A stretch of DNA of 64,000 bases from Methanobacterium sp. (lineage in GTDB: Archaea; Methanobacteriota; Methanobacteria; Methanobacteriales; Methanobacteriaceae): positions 248,001 through 312,000 of the forward strand of contig NZ_JACRGA010000025.1 in assembly GCF_016217785.1 (NCBI RefSeq). The letters run 5' to 3'. The notes beneath the pieces were generated by a model. The model was not told the DNA's origin, did not search any database, and saw nothing but the letters and a program-made list of their open reading frames with translations. Below, in pieces: positions 56,229 to 64,000 of the stretch. The number at the start of each line of letters is the position of its first letter. The stretch's first letter is position 1. The translations under genes were made by a program, and so were the position numbers.

Positions 56229-56621
56229 TTACAGGCGATTTTTAACCTCTTTAAGGGCTACTATAGCGACTTTACGGACCACAGAGTTTTCATCTTCAGT
56301 TGCCTTCTGCAGCACATCCACTGCTCGTTGGTCACCTATCATGGAGAGACTGATAGCAGCTCCGTATCTTACATTGGCTTTGTCATCATCCATGAGTTTA
56401 ATCAAAGGTTCCACAGTCCTTTCATCTTCGAATATTCCCAGGGATAAGGCAGCAGCCTCCCTCACATGCCAATCCTCATCTTCCAGAGCTTTTATTAAAG
56501 GTTCCACGGCATTTGGCTCCCCAACTTCCCCTAAAAGTTCGGCAGCATCTTCACGAACCACCCAATCATCACTTTTTAGTTCTTCAACTAGAAAATCAAT
56601 TCTTTTATGTTCTTCAACCAA
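56229..56621 (-). CDS. HEAT-repeat protein
   Basis: A 130-residue protein made of about four HEAT/PBS-lyase-like repeats of ~31 residues. Each has the form DDxWxVRExAAxxLGxxG...AVEPLIKAL: see DDWVVREDAAELLGEVG (about 18-34), EDWHVREAAALSLGIF (about 49-64), KANVRYGAAISLSMIG (about 80-95) and ENSVVRKVAIVALKEV (about 111-126). Probably a scaffold for protein contacts. GGGGG and an A/T-rich leader precede the ATG. Confidence 0.85.
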   Translation of the reverse strand: MVEEHKRIDFLVEELKSDDWVVREDAAELLGEVGEPNAVEPLIKALEDEDWHVREAAALSLGIFEDERTVEPLIKLMDDDKANVRYGAAISLSMIGDQRAVDVLQKATEDENSVVRKVAIVALKEVKNRL

Positions 56622-56774
56622 AATTATACCCCCGTGTCCTGTTTGTCACATGAATTCGAACTTCAAATAATGTATTTCACTGGTATAATTATGTTGTTTG
56701 ATCCTTAATTAATTTTGAAAATTAGAATATAAAGAATGAATAGGAATAAAATAGAATTTTAGAATTTGTTTAAG

Positions 56775-57467
<693 letters not shown>

Positions 57468-57557
57468 AGCCATCCTCTTGTTACCATCCTGACCTATTCT
57501 GTAAACAGCAACTGTATATTCACAAATTCATAGGACGAGGATGCTACTCCATATTAC

Positions 57558-58826
<1,269 letters not shown>

Positions 58827-58984
58827 TATTTTCCTCCCGGCCAAATCAGGGTATGATCTCACGTTAGCGGGTTTGGTATAAGGAACTATAAAATTGAGGC
58901 AATATAAATACTTTCCAATCTTCCTCACCAATAATTAAAAGAATATTAAAAAGATTTTAAATGGGTTATTTTAATTTAATCATT

Positions 58985-59677
58985 TTATGAGTTATTTTCC
59001 CTGAAAAACGGTTTGGTTTTCATTTCCTCCAGGTTTCGGATGATCCTTTCCAGATCAGTTGAGGGAATGCTAACCATGATCTCTTCATCCTGGAGATCCA
59101 TGTTGTTCCTGGAGCCAATATCGCCGAAACCATAGGTTACTTTACCAGTGAGATAGGGTATGGCAGCCATTGAACTACAGATAGGGCCAGAATCAGCCCC
59201 CAATCCATGAGATCCGGAGTCATAGGCGTTAGCATGAAGAATTTCCATTCCCTGCTTTGAATTTGCAACGATGAATATTACATCAGGTTCAAAATCTGCC
59301 TTTTTTAGGGGTGCGAATATTATGGCATTAAATATTCCAGGTTCAACAGCCCTATTCCCCTTCCATGACCGTTGCACTGCAGGTATGCTTTTATATACTC
59401 CTGCAGGAACTAAAAATGAGCCACTGCGCATGTTTTTAGGGAATTCTTTTGGGTCTTTCATACCAGTGTACCTCTGACCTCCCATACATTCTTCTTCATC
59501 AGCAGTGGAATAAAATACCTCTTCATTCATAGCCTTGTCCAGTTTAGTGCAGAATCTTGATTTTTCTTCTTCTTTGGGAATATTTCGAGGTTTTCTGGAA
59601 ACCCATTTCATAGCAACAGGTTCCCTCTCCAGTTTAAGAATGGTTTTTAGTTTTTTACCCAGTTCATGGTACTCCAT
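58985..59677 (-). CDS. DUF169 domain protein
   Basis: A 230-residue protein of DUF169 (PF02596), found mainly in methanogens and anaerobes, with no assigned function. LKTILKLEREPVAMKWVSRKP near residues 10-30 is the family start; CTKLDKAMNEEVFYSTADEEECMGG near 42-66 and SGSHGLGADSGPICSSMAAIPYLTG near 150-174 hold conserved cysteines that might bind metal. AAGGGGGA precedes the ATG. It lies downstream of the hdrA 3' end, on the same strand, after a terminator-like hairpin. Confidence 0.82.
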   Translation of the reverse strand: MEYHELGKKLKTILKLEREPVAMKWVSRKPRNIPKEEEKSRFCTKLDKAMNEEVFYSTADEEECMGGQRYTGMKDPKEFPKNMRSGSFLVPAGVYKSIPAVQRSWKGNRAVEPGIFNAIIFAPLKKADFEPDVIFIVANSKQGMEILHANAYDSGSHGLGADSGPICSSMAAIPYLTGKVTYGFGDIGSRNNMDLQDEEIMVSIPSTDLERIIRNLEEMKTKPFFRENNS

Positions 59678-59891
59678 ACTTAATCCCCCTTTCTTTTTGA
59701 AATAAAAAAATTCATTAACTGTATTATTTCAGGGTATGGGGAGTTTTTGCATAATTTATTATGGAATTTAGGAGAAAATTTTATAGTTTTAGATTGATTA
59801 GAAGGGATAATAGTAAGGTATGAGGATAGTATTGACAGATTAAACAATTATAATCCGTTAAATCTAAAAATAATTCTTTAAATAGTATTAT

Positions 59892-59927
59892 AAAAATAAA
59901 AAAGAGGTTAAAGAAGGGTGTTTACCC

Positions 59928-59929
<2 letters not shown>
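59892..59929 (-). terminator. Terminator after hdrA
   Basis: On the minus strand AAGGGT...ACCCTT (59914-59929, 4-base loop) overlaps the hdrA stop codon region and is followed by CTCTTTTTTATTTTTATAA, a T-rich run ending near 59880. Confidence 0.6.
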
Positions 59930-63554
<3,625 letters not shown>

Positions 63555-63651
63555 GAACTTGTTTAATTAATTTAAATCTTTCTTATAAAGGGTGTTTTTG
63601 AATGGATTAAAAGTATTGTTAGTCAATACTTTATTTTCCATTACTAAGTAA

Positions 63652-64000
63652 TTAAAGTTTAACATCCACCATTTTCCTGGCGTTTAAACGCACTTCCTCG
63701 TTATATTCGTCGAAACTTGCATCTGCGATCACGGTGATCTGTCTACCCACCAGATCCCCCACTTTTTCCTCCAGGGATCCCTCATCTCCAGTGGTGGCAA
63801 TGATTTCTTCGGCTTCGGTGGTGGTCATGCCCAGAATTTCTTCGGCTGCCTTACGGAAGAAGGTGATACTTATAGTGCCAGTGTCATCTTCCAACATGAG
63901 GCTGATAATCATCAACATGTTAGGTTTTTCGATTTTTTCACCACAGATGTCGCAGATATAACCATCTTCCGCCCAGTTGACTCTTTTATTACAGTTGGGA
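63652..64000 (-). CDS. Replication protein A, C-terminal part (5' end cut by window edge)
   Basis: The frame runs open from the window edge to a stop at 63652, giving ~116 residues. The first visible part is a zinc finger (PNCNKRVNWAEDGYICDICGE), followed by an OB-fold with TGTISITFFRKAAEEILGM and GRQITVIADASFDEYNEEVRL, the C-terminal layout of euryarchaeal RPA. It binds single-stranded DNA in replication, repair and recombination. An internal ATG at 63918 is not the start. It is next to radA on the same strand. Confidence 0.88.
   Translation of the reverse strand, partial: PNCNKRVNWAEDGYICDICGEKIEKPNMLMIISLMLEDDTGTISITFFRKAAEEILGMTTTEAEEIIATTGDEGSLEEKVGDLVGRQITVIADASFDEYNEEVRLNARKMVDVKL

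Noticed and set aside
58827..58931. N-terminal extension of GlyA
   Set aside because: Upstream part shows no GlyA similarity, and a strong ribosome binding site lies directly before the ATG at 58826.

Overview
This window comes from a hydrogenotrophic methanogenic archaeon of the Methanobacteriales, most likely a mesophilic Methanobacterium-like species. The evidence is: HdrA of the heterodisulfide reductase, an archaeal-type AdoMet synthetase, archaeal RadA and RPA, an FmdE-family protein, an F420H2 oxidase beside an MsvR-type regulator, a surface protein with pseudomurein-binding repeats, TTTATATA-type TATA boxes and GGAGGTGAT-type ribosome binding sites. No insertion sequence, prophage or CRISPR array was seen.

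Layout. 1-8 kb: the 5' part of hisF, a ThrE-type exporter, a UbiB-family kinase, two DUF4013 membrane proteins flanking an FMN-binding protein and an FmdE-like protein, a TMEM175-type channel and tRNA-Arg(UCG). 8.3-16.9 kb: a CMD/AhpD-like protein, a YdeI-like protein, a ~1760-residue superfamily I helicase-nuclease and an XPD/DinG-type helicase. 17-27 kb: a 2808-residue secreted wall protein (three pseudomurein-binding repeats, four beta-helix modules, a large unknown C-terminal domain), two small membrane proteins, and decayed copies of part of the adhesin. 27-29.7 kb: CbiL, DUF447 and a MetX-like hydrolase. 29.8-34.2 kb: an oxygen-response block (MsvR-like regulator, F420H2 oxidase, rubrerythrin, NADH oxidase/CoA-disulfide reductase type flavoprotein) with a striking operator array. 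34.3-38 kb: a zinc-ribbon protein, a site-2 protease, MoeA and a CadD-like transporter.

38-47.3 kb is an ABC-transporter island. In its middle, on the minus strand, is a compact AT-rich operon: a MarR regulator, then a 42-codon gene with a perfect ribosome binding site, then a radical SAM/SPASM enzyme with a PqqD-like N-terminal domain, then an ABC ATPase and permease. The small peptide has CX2CX2CX2C followed by a hydrophobic Gly/Ala/Ser tail. This is the arrangement of the bacterial sactipeptide thurincin H and is the best candidate for an undescribed system here: an archaeal thioether-bridged peptide with its maturase, exporter/immunity pump and regulator.

47.3-64 kb is core housekeeping DNA, mostly on the minus strand: a polyprenol-kinase-like protein, purL, ileS, mat, DUF192, small proteins, an AfpA/DmrB-like flavoprotein beside glyA, DUF169, hdrA, radA and the 3' end of rpa. 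Several genes use TTG starts backed by strong ribosome binding sites, and three have a TATA box so close to the start codon that leaderless transcripts are likely.
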